Source: Acidobacteriota bacterium (GTDB lineage: Bacteria; Acidobacteriota; Terriglobia; Bryobacterales; Bryobacteraceae). From it: a stretch of DNA of 64,000 nucleotides. Where the stretch lies: the NCBI GenBank assembly GCA_016870915.1, contig VFZY01000002.1:25214-89213 (forward strand), written 5' to 3'. Positions 26,770 to 35,347 of the stretch are shown here, piece by piece; position 1 is the first letter of the stretch; each line of letters begins with the position of its first letter. The notes below the pieces were generated by a model, which searched no databases, was not told where the DNA came from, and was given only the letters and a program-made list of their open reading frames with translations. The position numbers and the translations under genes were made by a program.

Positions 26770-26790
26770 CCGTCTGCTGGTAACAGACGG
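26770..26790. promoter_or_regulatory. dyad upstream of the receptor gene
   Basis: Perfect 7-base arms CCGTCTG / CAGACGG with a 7-base spacer, 48 bases before the ATG of the minus-strand receptor. The position suits an operator or a leader hairpin; nothing else supports a role. The stretch 26791-27000 shows no gene and no further clear element. Confidence 0.3.
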
Positions 26791-27033
26791 ACTCCCCAAC
26801 TAGCTGGCGCATTTGTTTCAATGCCCCGGTTTCCGCCGCCAAATTCCCCATTGGGTGGCGAAAAACGCTTCCTCCATAGTAGCGGCGTGGTGAGACGTTC
26901 GCAAGGGGTGGCGGAACGGTTCTTCCGGGCCGCTGGACGGCAAGGCTGTGGCGGGACGGTCCGGACGACGTGCCGGACGGCGGCGCATTTGGAGTGGCGC
27001 ACAGCCCCGGCCTGTGGTAGTCTAGTGGTTGGG

Positions 27034-27092
27034 GCGGACGTTTGTCCGCACAGCGGTGCACCGTGCCTGGACCTTGGGTTCGTTTCGCACGG
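27034..27092 (+). promoter_or_regulatory. possible structured leader of rplU
   Basis: Two possible stem-loops precede rplU: GCGGAC/GTCCGC with a GTTT loop (27034-27049) and CCGTGC/GCACGG (27061-27066 with 27087-27092). The distance to the ATG at 27131 fits an mRNA leader. Ribosomal-protein L21 leaders with autoregulatory structure are known in other phyla; whether this is one cannot be decided from a single sequence. Confidence 0.3.
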
Positions 27093-27130
27093 CGCCTTCA
27101 AGTCCGGTAAACTCTTAAGGAATCAAGCAC

Positions 27131-27439
27131 ATGTACGCAGTTGTCGAAAATGGCGGCAAGCAGTACCGCGTCTCCCCCGGCGATAGCGTCCGGGTAGAAA
27201 CCATCCCCGGCGATCCGGGCACCGAAGTGGATCTGGGCCGCGTCCTTGCCATTTCGGGCGAAAACGGCTTGGCCGCGGGTGCCGCTGTGGCTGGCGCCAA
27301 AGTGACGGGAGTCATCGAATCCCAGGGCCGTGGCGATAAGGTGATTGTTTTCAAGTTCAAGCGCAAGAAGCAGTATAAGCGCACCATCGGCCACCGGCAG
27401 AATTATACCCAGGTGAAAGTGGGCGAGATTCAGGCCTAA
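27131..27439 (+). CDS. rplU: 50S ribosomal protein L21
   Basis: Ribosomal protein of the large subunit that binds 23S rRNA. The 102 residues are full length and start with MYAVVENGGKQYRVSPGDSV, the family's conserved beginning; the C-terminal KRKKQYKRTIGHRQNYTQVK block is the usual rRNA-binding signature. An AAGGAA precedes the ATG by 9 bases. It is followed 28 bases later by rpmA, the almost universal rplU-rpmA pair, and then by obgE. Confidence 0.98.
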   Translation: MYAVVENGGKQYRVSPGDSVRVETIPGDPGTEVDLGRVLAISGENGLAAGAAVAGAKVTGVIESQGRGDKVIVFKFKRKKQYKRTIGHRQNYTQVKVGEIQA

Positions 27440-27467
27440 CGGCCCCGAGTCCCTCTGAGGTTACGTC

Positions 27468-27728
27468 ATGGCACATAAAAAAGGTCTTGGTAGTTCCAAA
27501 AACGGCCGCGATTCGAATGCCCAGCGATTGGGCGTGAAGGCGTTCGGCGGCCAGGTTGTCACCGGCGGCTCCATCATCGTCCGTCAGCGCGGCACCAGAA
27601 TCAAACCCGGCGAAAATGTCGGCATCGGCAAGGATGACACCTTGTTTGCCCGGGTCGCCGGACGCATTGAATTCCGCGATCGGGGCCGTCAGGGCCGCTT
27701 CGTTAGTATTGTTCGCGCGGAAGCCTGA
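27468..27728 (+). CDS. rpmA: 50S ribosomal protein L27
   Basis: Large-subunit protein whose N-terminal tail reaches the peptidyl-transferase centre. The 86 residues begin [20 protein letters not shown] with no extra N-terminal extension, and contain the conserved [19 protein letters not shown] block. The start follows the L21 stop by 28 bases, with a GAGG about 8 bases before the ATG. A hairpin terminator follows 28 bases after the stop. Confidence 0.98.
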   Translation: MAHKKGLGSSKNGRDSNAQRLGVKAFGGQVVTGGSIIVRQRGTRIKPGENVGIGKDDTLFARVAGRIEFRDRGRQGRFVSIVRAEA

Positions 27729-27756
27729 TCGTTTCAATTCTCCTTTCTGTCTGTTT

Positions 27757-27788
27757 TGGCCGCGGGTTCTGGATAAGGCTCGCGGCCA
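27757..27788 (+). terminator. terminator after rplU-rpmA
   Basis: Stem TGGCCGCG / CGCGGCCA (27757-27764 and 27781-27788) with a 16-base loop, followed by TTTCTTTTA. It lies 28 bases after the rpmA stop and before obgE, which may therefore depend on read-through or on its own promoter. Confidence 0.75.
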
Positions 27789-27823
27789 TTTCTTTTATTG
27801 CCAGTTAAGCCTTTAAGAATCAT

Positions 27824-28849
27824 ATGTTTATCGACGAAGTTCGGATCCGCGTGAAGGCCGGCGACGGGGGCAACGGCTGCATGGCTTTCCGGCGCGAGAA
27901 GTTCGTCCCCCGCGGCGGACCCAGCGGCGGCGACGGAGGCCGCGGCGGCGACATTGTCCTGGCCGCCAGCCAGCACCACAATACCCTGCTCCATTTCCGC
28001 TTCAACCCTGAGCACAAAGCCGCCCGGGGGGCTCACGGTGAGGGCAGCAACCGCCGGGGCCGCGACGGCAAGGGCCTCACCCTGCCGGTCCCGGTGGGCA
28101 CCGTCGTCTATGACGAAGAGACGGGCGAGCAGCTTTTCGACTTCACCGGCAAGGATCAGACGTTCACCGTGGCGCGCGGCGGGCGCGGCGGGCGCGGCAA
28201 CGCCCGGTTCGCCAGTTCCACCCATCAGGCGCCTACCGAGCACGAGCCCGGATTCCCGGGCCAGGAGTTGCACCTGCGCCTGGAACTGAAGCTCTTGGCC
28301 GACATCGGTCTGCTGGGCTTTCCGAACGCCGGCAAATCGACACTGATCTCGGTGCTGTCGGCGGCACGGCCCAAGATCGCCGATTACCCGTTCACCACGC
28401 TTGAGCCGAACCTGGGCGTGGTCCAGCTTCCGGGTGACGACTACCGCACGGTGGTGATGGCCGACATCCCCGGCATCATTGAAGGCGCGCACGAGGGCCA
28501 CGGGCTGGGCATCCAGTTCCTGCGGCACGTGGAGCGCACCCGGCTGCTGCTGCATCTGGTGGACGTCTCCGAGTTTTCGGGCCGCGACCCTGTGCAGGAT
28601 TTCGAAATCATCCTGGCGGAGCTTGCCAGCTTCAGCGCAGAACTCGCCGAGCGGCCCATGCTGGTGGTGGCCACCAAGCTCGACACGGCGCCCGATCCGG
28701 AGCGTCTGGCCGGTTTGAAAGAGGCCGCCGCCGCCCGGGGCTATGAGACCGTGGAGATCTCGGCGGTCACCGGAGCCGGCCTGACGGAGCTGAAAAAGGC
28801 GATCGCCAGCCGGTTGTTCCCCGATGAGGGCTCGCCGGAAAGAGAATAA
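27824..28849 (+). CDS. obgE: Obg-family GTPase
   Basis: Essential GTPase involved in 50S subunit assembly and stress response. The 341 residues contain the glycine-rich Obg fold ([19 protein letters not shown], then the G-rich stretch [14 protein letters not shown]) and a G domain with G1 GFPNAGKST near residue 165, G3 [17 protein letters not shown]4 TKLD and a G5-like SAVTG. The C-terminal OCT domain of some homologues is absent, as in many Gram-negative proteins. Position after rplU-rpmA is the classic gene order. Confidence 0.97.
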   Translation: MFIDEVRIRVKAGDGGNGCMAFRREKFVPRGGPSGGDGGRGGDIVLAASQHHNTLLHFRFNPEHKAARGAHGEGSNRRGRDGKGLTLPVPVGTVVYDEETGEQLFDFTGKDQTFTVARGGRGGRGNARFASSTHQAPTEHEPGFPGQELHLRLELKLLADIGLLGFPNAGKSTLISVLSAARPKIADYPFTTLEPNLGVVQLPGDDYRTVVMADIPGIIEGAHEGHGLGIQFLRHVERTRLLLHLVDVSEFSGRDPVQDFEIILAELASFSAELAERPMLVVATKLDTAPDPERLAGLKEAAAARGYETVEISAVTGAGLTELKKAIASRLFPDEGSPERE

Positions 28850-28882
28850 TAGCTACTCGCTATCGCAAGACGATACAAGCTT

Positions 28883-29327
28883 ATGAAGATCCGCCTTGCT
28901 TTGGTCTCTCTGTTTGTGTGTCTGCCCATGGCCGCTCAGTTCCCGGCGTCAAGGTTTCGTTGAAGAACACCCTCACCGGTGTCTCGAGCGGCCAGGAGAC
29001 TAATACCTCCGGCTTCTACCGCTTCAGCTCGCTCGCACCGGGCGATTAGGAACCGCAGGTGGAAGCGAGCGGGTTCCGCGTCTCGACAATCAGCGTCGTG
29101 CTGACCACCGGGCAGACGCGCGATCTGAACGTCTCGCTTGAGGTGCAGCGCGCGGTTGAGTCGGTGAGTGTGACGGCGGAGGCGCCCACGTTGGGCACGG
29201 TGGGCAACAGCCCGCGCAATGCGTTCCGGCAGCAGGGCGTGCTGGCGATTGCTTTGGCCGCATTCTGGGCCAGAACGGAAACGCCGGACCACGCACGGTG
29301 CAGATCGGCGCCCGCATCGCGTTCTGA
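28883..29327 (+). pseudogene. collapsed Oar-like TonB receptor gene
   Basis: Three receptor pieces are joined in 445 bases. An ATG at 28883 gives a signal peptide (MKIRLALVSLFVCLPMAAQ) and then a stop after 26 residues. In another frame the middle of a carboxypeptidase-regulatory domain follows (VKVSLKNTLTGVSSGQETNT, then SGFYRFSSLAPGD), interrupted by a TAG where a Tyr is expected, and continuing with VEASGFRVSTISVVLTTGQT and VESVSVTAEAP. After PRN the frame changes and the last residues GQNGNAGPRTVQIGARIAF and a stop look like the C-terminal end of such a receptor. Plug and barrel (about 900 residues) are gone. I infer a large internal deletion plus point decay. Confidence 0.8.
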
Positions 29328-29474
29328 GTCCCGGCGGCCCGCGGCTCCAGTGGTGACGGTCACGCGCGGCATGGAGCGAGCAGAACCGCCTGCGGCTGGT
29401 GTACACTGCGGGTAGGGAGGTGTATCTTCTCGATCAGCCCGGCTTCCGCCCAGCGCGGAAGGAAGTCCGCCGAG

Positions 29475-30263
29475 GTGTTCGGGAAGGTCTGCGCCCCTTT
29501 CCTCAACCTGCTCTTCCCGGAGGACTGCCGCGTCTGCGGCCTGCCCCTTAAGACATTTTCCAGGATTCCTGTGTGCCACGGCTGTCTGGAAACGCCCCGG
29601 CCGCTGGAGAGCGAATTCGCCTGCGCCACCTGCGGCGTGCCCTTCGCAAACCGCTTTCCGCTGGATGAACACGGCCAATGCGGTTTGTGCCGGCTGGGTC
29701 TGGCGGGGTTCGACTCGGCGTACTGCTTCGGCTCCTATGAAGGAGCCCTGCGCGAGTTGATCCACCTGTTCAAGTATCAGGGTATTCGCACGCTGCGGCG
29801 TCCGCTTGGGGCGTTCCTCAGCCAGGCGCTGCCGCGGGAACGGCGCTACGAGGTGATTGTTCCGGTTCCCATGCACTGGCGCAAGCGTTGGAATCGCGGC
29901 TTCAATCAGGCTCTGCTGCTGGCTCGCGATCTGAGCCGCAGGACCGCGATTCCGGTGGCGGCCGCTCTGCGGCGCACACGCGCCGGCGAGGCCCAGGCCG
30001 GGCTGACAAATGCCCAGCGCCGGGCCAGCGTCCGCGGCGTCTTCAGCGTAACGGACCGGCAGGCCATCGACGGACGCAGCGTGCTGCTGGTGGACGACGT
30101 ATTGACCACCGGCGCCACGGCGGCGGCCTGCGCGCGGGCGTTGAAACGCGGCGGCGCGCGTCATGTGACGATCTTGACTTTGGCTCGTGTGGACCGCAGG
30201 CTGACCGGCCTGGGCGGCGGCGCGCCGACCCCACCCAATACCCTGGTTCGAGGAGCAGCCTAA
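29475..30263 (+). CDS. comF: ComF-family phosphoribosyltransferase-like protein
   Basis: A 262-aa protein with the double-zinc-ribbon and PRTase layout of ComF/GntX, linked in other bacteria to DNA uptake and handling of imported DNA. N-terminal cysteine pairs (CRVCGLPL, CHGC, CATCGVPF, CGLCRLG) form the zinc parts; a GSYEGALRELIHLFKYQG block is the family's signature, and VLLVDDVLTTGAT is the PRPP-binding loop. The GTG at 29475 follows a GGAAG about 14 bases upstream and is the first sensible start. The next gene begins 3 bases after its stop. Confidence 0.9.
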   Translation: MFGKVCAPFLNLLFPEDCRVCGLPLKTFSRIPVCHGCLETPRPLESEFACATCGVPFANRFPLDEHGQCGLCRLGLAGFDSAYCFGSYEGALRELIHLFKYQGIRTLRRPLGAFLSQALPRERRYEVIVPVPMHWRKRWNRGFNQALLLARDLSRRTAIPVAAALRRTRAGEAQAGLTNAQRRASVRGVFSVTDRQAIDGRSVLLVDDVLTTGATAAACARALKRGGARHVTILTLARVDRRLTGLGGGAPTPPNTLVRGAA

Positions 30264-30266
30264 ACG

Positions 30267-30794
30267 ATGCACGCCGGACACCTACACAAACCTGTTCTGG
30301 TACTGAACGCCAGCTATGAGCCCATCAACGTTTGCGCGGCGCGGCGCGCGGTGGTGCTGGTTCTGAAGGGCGTGGCGAAAACCGAGGAACACGCGCCGCA
30401 TCTGGCGGTACACACCGCGCGTCACGCGGTTCCGGTGCCGTCGGTCATCCGGCTGCTCGAATACCGGCGCATCCCGCTGCAATCACGCTCGCTTTCCCGC
30501 AAGAACATTCTGATGCGCGACCGCTACACGTGCCAATACTGCCAGCGAACGCTCTCCAGCGGCGATCTCACACTCGACCACGTGGTGCCGCGCTCGCGCC
30601 ACGGCGAAACAAGCTGGGAGAACCTGGTGGCCTGCTGCAATCCGTGCAATAACAGGAAGGGAAATCGCACACCGGAGGAGGCGGGCATGAAGCTCCTGCG
30701 GCAGCCCCGGCCGTTCAGCCTGCACACCAGCCGCCACCTGATGCGGGTGCTCGGGAAGAGCGACGACCAATGGCGGAAGTACCTGTTCTTCTAG
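30267..30794 (+). CDS. HNH endonuclease
   Basis: A 175-aa protein whose C-terminal half is a complete zinc-bound HNH nuclease: CQYCQ pair, [19 protein letters not shown] with the DH catalytic pair, [18 protein letters not shown] with the second Cys pair and the NNRKGN motif. The N-terminal half ([20 protein letters not shown]) is the conserved partner region of these stand-alone nucleases. Such genes are widespread in bacterial chromosomes and their biological target is unsettled; DNA repair or restriction is possible. It sits tightly between comF and tag and overlaps tag by 25 bases, so a DNA-repair context is inferred. Confidence 0.92.
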   Translation: MHAGHLHKPVLVLNASYEPINVCAARRAVVLVLKGVAKTEEHAPHLAVHTARHAVPVPSVIRLLEYRRIPLQSRSLSRKNILMRDRYTCQYCQRTLSSGDLTLDHVVPRSRHGETSWENLVACCNPCNNRKGNRTPEEAGMKLLRQPRPFSLHTSRHLMRVLGKSDDQWRKYLFF

Positions 30795-31354
30795 ACGGAC
30801 GCACGCGCTGCCGCTGGTGCGCGGGCCATGCGATCTACGAACGCTACCACGATGAGGAGTGGGGCCTTCCCGTGCGCGATGACCGGCTGCTCTTCGAGAT
30901 GCTGAACCTGGAAGGCGCGCAGGCCGGATTGAGCTGGCTCACCATTCTCCGCAAGCGGGAGGCGTACCGTAAGGCGTTCGACGGCTTCGACCCCGCCACC
31001 ATCGCGGGCTATGGCGAGGACAAGGTGGCCGCCCTGCTCGCCGACCCCGGCATTGTTCGCAACCGGCTCAAGGTGCGGGCGGTGATCACCAACGCGCAGG
31101 CCTGCCTGCGGGTGGTTGCCGAAGAGGGAGCTTTCCATCCCTACCTGTGGAGCTTCACCGGCGGCCGCACCATCGTGAATCACTGGACCAGCCTGTCGCA
31201 GGTGCCGGCACGGACGGTGGAAAGCGATGCGATGAGCCGGTCCCTGGCCAAGCGCGGTTTCAAGTTCGTGGGCAGCACCATCTGCTACGCCTTCATGCAG
31301 GCGGTGGGGATGGTGGACGACCACACCGCGGATTGCTGGCGGCGCCAGGCATGA
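30770..31354 (+). CDS. tag: DNA-3-methyladenine glycosylase I
   Basis: Removes 3-methyladenine from alkylated DNA by cleaving the glycosidic bond. The 194 residues match Tag: the [20 protein letters not shown] block at the N-terminus with the zinc Cys and His, [20 protein letters not shown], and [20 protein letters not shown] near the C-terminus with the remaining zinc ligands. It overlaps the HNH gene by 25 bases and its TGA overlaps the start of the dihydroorotate-dehydrogenase-like gene (ATGA). Confidence 0.95.
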   Translation: MAEVPVLLDGRTRCRWCAGHAIYERYHDEEWGLPVRDDRLLFEMLNLEGAQAGLSWLTILRKREAYRKAFDGFDPATIAGYGEDKVAALLADPGIVRNRLKVRAVITNAQACLRVVAEEGAFHPYLWSFTGGRTIVNHWTSLSQVPARTVESDAMSRSLAKRGFKFVGSTICYAFMQAVGMVDDHTADCWRRQA

Positions 31355-32367
31355 AGCCGCTGCCGCGCTACGATATCGCGCAGTCCTACGATTGGAATTA
31401 CGCCCATGCGCCGGATCCCGTGGCGATGGATGTGCCCGCGATACCCGGCGCCTGGGATTTCTGCGGGCTCCCTGTGGCATCGCCGCTGGGCATGCCCGCC
31501 GGACCTCTATTGAACGGCCGCTGGATCCTCTACTACGCCTCTCTGGGGTTCGACGTCCTGACGTACAAGACCGTCCGTTCCTCGCACCGTGACTGCTATC
31601 CGGTGCCGAACCTGCTCCCGGTGCGCGGCGGCACGCGCGTGACAGCGGCCGGTGATCCGACAGACTCCTGGGCGATCTCCTTCGGCATGCCCTCAAAGGA
31701 CCCCGCAATCTGGCGAGCCGATATCGAGCAAACACGCCGCGCGCTGGGTCCCAGGCAGGTGCTGTGCGTGAGCGTGGTGGCGTCACCGGAAGACGGCTGG
31801 GGCCTGGATGAAATCGCCGCGGACTTCGCGCGGTGCGCCCATTGGGCCGCCGATGCCGGGGCGCAGGTGGTGGAAGCAAACCTCTCATGCCCGAACGTGT
31901 GCACCGGCGAAGCGGACCTGTACCTTTCCGCCAACGCCGCGCGTGCCGTGGCCCAAGCCTGCCGCGCCGCAGTACCGGCTCTTCCGTTGGCGCTCAAGAT
32001 TGGGGCGTTCGACAACCTGGACCAGATGCGTGAAACGGCGCGTGCGGTAGCGGAATACACCACCGCCCTCAGCACGATGAACAGCGTGACCGCGCCGGTG
32101 TTCGACGCCGGCGGCGAGCCCCTGTTCGGCGGGTTGCGGCGCGGCATTGGCGGAGCCTGGACCACCAGCCGCTGCCTGGATGAACTGCGCCTGCTGGCCG
32201 AGGTGATTCGCGAGGAGCGGCTGCCCCTGCGGCTGATCGGTGTGGGCGGCGTCGCAACGGCGGACCACGTGCGCGCCCGTCTTGCCGCCGGGGCGCATCA
32301 GGTGCAGATTGCGACGGCGGCCATGCTGGACCCTGAGTGCGCGCTTCGAATCAGGAGGAACTGGTGA
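31351..32367 (+). CDS. dihydroorotate dehydrogenase-like flavoprotein
   Basis: FMN-dependent TIM-barrel oxidoreductase of 338 residues related to PyrD. Visible marks are SPLGMPAGPLLNG near residue 46, TYKTVRSS, VEANLSCPNVCTG with the substrate-binding Asn, LALKIGAF, TMNSVTAPVF, and LIGVGGVATADHVRARLAAG for phosphate binding. True PyrD proteins share these, but the N-terminal region is unlike the membrane-associated class 2 form, and I would not insist on orotate as substrate. The ATG at 31351 overlaps the tag stop; the frame is open further upstream only as a shadow of tag. Its stop overlaps the next start (GTGA). Confidence 0.85.
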   Translation: MKPLPRYDIAQSYDWNYAHAPDPVAMDVPAIPGAWDFCGLPVASPLGMPAGPLLNGRWILYYASLGFDVLTYKTVRSSHRDCYPVPNLLPVRGGTRVTAAGDPTDSWAISFGMPSKDPAIWRADIEQTRRALGPRQVLCVSVVASPEDGWGLDEIAADFARCAHWAADAGAQVVEANLSCPNVCTGEADLYLSANAARAVAQACRAAVPALPLALKIGAFDNLDQMRETARAVAEYTTALSTMNSVTAPVFDAGGEPLFGGLRRGIGGAWTTSRCLDELRLLAEVIREERLPLRLIGVGGVATADHVRARLAAGAHQVQIATAAMLDPECALRIRRNW

Positions 32368-33398
32368 AACCGGTACTGGCATTCGCCCTTGTTTGCACGG
32401 TGTCCGCCCAGATTCGCTTTAGCATCGAAGAGCCCGCCGGCATCGAGCGTGTGAACGAACCTGTGTTGGTGAAGGCCGCCGGGCGGGAGCAGGTGATGTA
32501 CGTCAACCTGAAGCCCCGCGAACGGCGCATCGTGGCGTGGATGGCTCCGAAGACGGGGCCAGCTCTCACCGAGACCAGCCGGGCGGGCGCACGCATCGAC
32601 ACGGGCATCTTCCTCGCCGACCTCACCGCACGCACCGTCAACGGGAAGCAGGAAGACTCGGGCGTGCTGCGCGCGCTCACCTTCAAGCAGGCCGGCGTCA
32701 CCTTGCTGCGCTCCGAGAACCGGATGCACTGGGCGCCCAGCTTTCAGCGCGCGGGAGCCCGGGGATACACCAGTTGGGCCATGTGGGACCCGGTGCAGAC
32801 CGTGGAGCGCGCCGCGATGCCCGGCTGGGTCCGGTACGCCAAGTCCGGCTATCACGCGCTCTATCCCGAAATCCATCTCGACACCGAGTACCGTTTCTTC
32901 TCGCACGTGCCCTACTTCCTCTTCCGGTCCCGCGTGACCATCGAACGGGCGATGGAGATGTTCTGGCTGCGCAACCAGGAAATGACCATGGACAGCTTCT
33001 TCACGCACTGCGCCTGGCCCGAAGCCGATGGCACGCCGCGCATCGCCACGTTCGAGGAGCGCAAGCCCTTGCTGGAGGAGAGCCCCATTCCCGCCGACAC
33101 GCCGTGGATCGCGTTTCTCCATCCCGCCAAGGGCTATGGCTTTGGCGCAGTGATTCTGGGTTACGAAGCCGCCAAAACCGCGAACGCAATGACCAGCATC
33201 AACGATGGCGCGAACGATGGCAAGTACTGGGACCGGCGCATCATCAACCAGATCAACGTCCCGATGAACGGCGGCGAGGTGTTCACCGAAGAGACCGCCT
33301 ATGTGCTCTTCCGGGCGAACGCCCAGGAGCCGCTGGCGGAATTTCTGGCCTGGGAAAAGAAGCTGCGAAATCCGGTGCGCGCTTCGCCCGTCCGGTGA
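32364..33398 (+). CDS. secreted protein of unknown function
   Basis: A 344-aa protein starting at a GTG at 32364 with AGGAGG five bases upstream, overlapping the previous stop by 4 bases. A signal peptide (KPVLAFALVCTVSAQ) is followed by a beta-rich body with many aromatic residues (WVRYAKSGYHALYPEIHL, then TEYRFFSHVPYFLF). Sequence and length suggest a jelly-roll or sugar-binding domain of the kind found next to carbohydrate enzymes, but I recognise no family. The last residues and stop are duplicated by a 19-base tandem repeat. It ends 22 bases from the Tad locus, whose genes run the other way. Confidence 0.75.
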   Translation: MKPVLAFALVCTVSAQIRFSIEEPAGIERVNEPVLVKAAGREQVMYVNLKPRERRIVAWMAPKTGPALTETSRAGARIDTGIFLADLTARTVNGKQEDSGVLRALTFKQAGVTLLRSENRMHWAPSFQRAGARGYTSWAMWDPVQTVERAAMPGWVRYAKSGYHALYPEIHLDTEYRFFSHVPYFLFRSRVTIERAMEMFWLRNQEMTMDSFFTHCAWPEADGTPRIATFEERKPLLEESPIPADTPWIAFLHPAKGYGFGAVILGYEAAKTANAMTSINDGANDGKYWDRRIINQINVPMNGGEVFTEETAYVLFRANAQEPLAEFLAWEKKLRNPVRASPVR

Positions 33399-33418
33399 AG
33401 CTTCGCCCGTGCGGTGAC
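33381..33418. repeat. two-copy 19-bp tandem repeat carrying a stop codon
   Basis: GCTTCGCCCGTCCGGTGAA (33381-33399) is followed directly by a near-identical copy (33400-33418; difference C/G in the middle). The TGA of the secreted-protein gene lies in the first copy and is repeated in the second. Confidence 0.9.
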
Positions 33419-33420
33419 CG

Positions 33421-34359
33421 TCAGCGGCCCGCGCCCATGCCGCCCTGCAGACCGCGCAACCCAAGCACCAGCCCCGGGCCGATGGCGATGACGAACAGCA
33501 CCGGCAGAATGAAGAACACCACCGGGAACAGCATCTTGATACCGGCCTTGGCAATGGCCGCCTCCGCCTTCAGACGGCGGCGCGTGCGCAGCGCTTCCGC
33601 ATAGACCTTCAGGGCCTGGGACAAGCTGGTGCCGAACCGCTCGCTCTGAATGATCATCGCCGAAAGCGACTTGATATCCTCAATGCCCGTGCGCCGCACC
33701 AGTTGGTTGAACGCCTTGGACCGCTCCTGGCCGGCCTTCACCTGCATCACCACCGTGTACAGTTCGCCTGCCAGGTGAGGATAGATAAACTGCATCTCCT
33801 CGGACACGCGCAGCATGGCCTGATCGAGCGACAGGCCCGTGCCCAGCACGATGCCCAGCAGGTCCACCGTGTCCGGCAGCGCCTCCTGCAGCTTGGTGCG
33901 ATAGCGCTTCACCAGACGATGCAGAACCTGCTGCGGCAACAGGTATCCCAGCAGCAGCGCGGAGGCCATGCCGCCGAACTTCTGCGAGAGATCATTGCCC
34001 CGCTGCAGATAAGCCATTCCGGCGATGAGCAACAGGAAGAACGTGATCTGAAAAATGACGTACGACGCAAGCGCCTGCTTGTTGCGGATGCCGGCCTGAT
34101 TCAGTTCCTTCTCCGTCTCACGAAGCCAGTCTTCACCGCCCACCGTGCTCACCAGATACAGCACCGTGTTCAGGAATCCGCCCGCGGCGCGGCGCCGCCC
34201 GGAACGGTTGGCCCCGGAGCCCGACGCCGCCTGCAGTTGTTCTAGACGGTCCCCCAGCGGATCTTCTTCCACCCGCAGAAGCATGTACACGGAGGCGATC
34301 ATCGCGGCCAGCGAAGCCAGACCGATGAACGCCGCGGTGAAGATCAGTAAAGGGTGCAT
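33421..34359 (-). CDS. tadC: Tad pilus inner-membrane protein TadC
   Basis: Second polytopic platform protein of the Flp pilus assembly machine. The 312 residues have hydrophobic segments at the N-terminus, in the middle and at the C-terminus, and a T2SF-type cytoplasmic domain (YRTKLQEALPDTVDLLGIVL, then GTGLSLDQAMLRVSEEM and GTSLSQALKVYAEALRTRRR) that is the TadC signature. Its start lies one base after the tadB stop. It is the last gene of the Tad locus in transcription order. Confidence in the assignment is high because TadB lies beside it. Confidence 0.93.
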   Translation of the reverse strand: MHPLLIFTAAFIGLASLAAMIASVYMLLRVEEDPLGDRLEQLQAASGSGANRSGRRRAAGGFLNTVLYLVSTVGGEDWLRETEKELNQAGIRNKQALASYVIFQITFFLLLIAGMAYLQRGNDLSQKFGGMASALLLGYLLPQQVLHRLVKRYRTKLQEALPDTVDLLGIVLGTGLSLDQAMLRVSEEMQFIYPHLAGELYTVVMQVKAGQERSKAFNQLVRRTGIEDIKSLSAMIIQSERFGTSLSQALKVYAEALRTRRRLKAEAAIAKAGIKMLFPVVFFILPVLFVIAIGPGLVLGLRGLQGGMGAGR

Positions 34360-34360
34360 A

Positions 34361-35344
34361 TCAGAATTTCGGTTTCGAGAGCTGCCGGATGATCAGGATG
34401 CCAAGCGATTCGGAGATGATGGCGTAGGTCAGCATGTTGTTCCCCAGGGGGTCGTTCAGCAGGAACTGCGTGTACTCGGGCTTGAGGAACGAAACCACCA
34501 GGCCGACGATGATGGGAAACGCGCACAGAAGGCCGGCCGAGAGACGCTGTTGCGCGGTGCCGGCTTTCAGCTTCTCCGCCAGATTCAGGCGTTCGCGGAT
34601 CAGCAGCGCGAGATTCTCCAGCATCTCCACCATGTTCGCGCCGGTCTGGCGCTGCAGAATAAGTCCGGTGATGAAGAACTTCAGATCGAGCAGCGGAATC
34701 CGCTTCCCCAGATTGTGCAGCGCCTGTTCGGTGGGCGACCCAAGCGCCAGTTCCTCCACCACCTTCTTGAACTCCATCTTCACCGGCTCAAGCGATTCCT
34801 GCGCAATCGTGTCCAGACCGGCGTGAATGTTGTGGCCGGCCTTCATCGAACGGTTGAACAGATCGATGGCATCCGGCAGCTGATGCTCAAACCGCGCCAG
34901 CCGCGCCGATCGCCGGAACCCCACGTAGGCGATGGGAATGTAGCCGATGGCAACGCTCAGAGCCAGCCGCAGCAGCAGCAAACCGGAGACGCCCAGGCCG
35001 AACAACAGGAAGATCCCCGCGAACAGCCCGATGCAAAGCGCCAGGACATTGGTCGCGCGATGCGGCAGGTTCGCCTGATCGATGTGATCCTGCAGGCGGC
35101 CGAGTATGCCCGCGCCCGAAAACAGGTCCGTCAGAAACCCGAACGCCGACGCCTCTTCGCGGCGAAGAAGGTCCGTTGCTCCACGCTTGCGCGCGCCGCC
35201 GGCCCGTGATCGCAACTCGCGCAGCCGGCCCGTGAGCGACTGCGCCAGTTCCCGCTGCGGGACCGACCAGATGTAGTAACCCGCCGCCATGCCGCAGCCG
35301 GCAAAAACGAGAAACGCGACCGTGAATGTGACAATGGCAAGCAT
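34361..35344 (-). CDS. tadB: Tad pilus inner-membrane protein TadB
   Basis: First polytopic platform protein of the Flp pilus machine. The 327 residues have an N-terminal membrane segment, a pair of central ones and a C-terminal one, and a T2SF domain with the TadB block LPDAIDLFNRSMKAGHNIHA, then GLDTIAQESLEPVKMEFKKV and LILQRQTGANMVEMLENLAL. The gene follows cpaF after 3 bases and precedes tadC by 1 base, so all three are one transcript. Confidence 0.94.
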   Translation of the reverse strand: MLAIVTFTVAFLVFAGCGMAAGYYIWSVPQRELAQSLTGRLRELRSRAGGARKRGATDLLRREEASAFGFLTDLFSGAGILGRLQDHIDQANLPHRATNVLALCIGLFAGIFLLFGLGVSGLLLLRLALSVAIGYIPIAYVGFRRSARLARFEHQLPDAIDLFNRSMKAGHNIHAGLDTIAQESLEPVKMEFKKVVEELALGSPTEQALHNLGKRIPLLDLKFFITGLILQRQTGANMVEMLENLALLIRERLNLAEKLKAGTAQQRLSAGLLCAFPIIVGLVVSFLKPEYTQFLLNDPLGNNMLTYAIISESLGILIIRQLSKPKF

Positions 35345-35347
35345 GGT

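Noticed and set aside
27010..27090. tRNA-like text (GTGGTAGTCTAGTGG) before rplU
   Set aside because: It cannot be folded into a cloverleaf with an acceptor stem; it is more likely mRNA leader.
26361..27101. 246-codon minus frame upstream of rplU
   Set aside because: It overlaps the receptor gene in another frame and has Arg/Pro-rich shadow composition.
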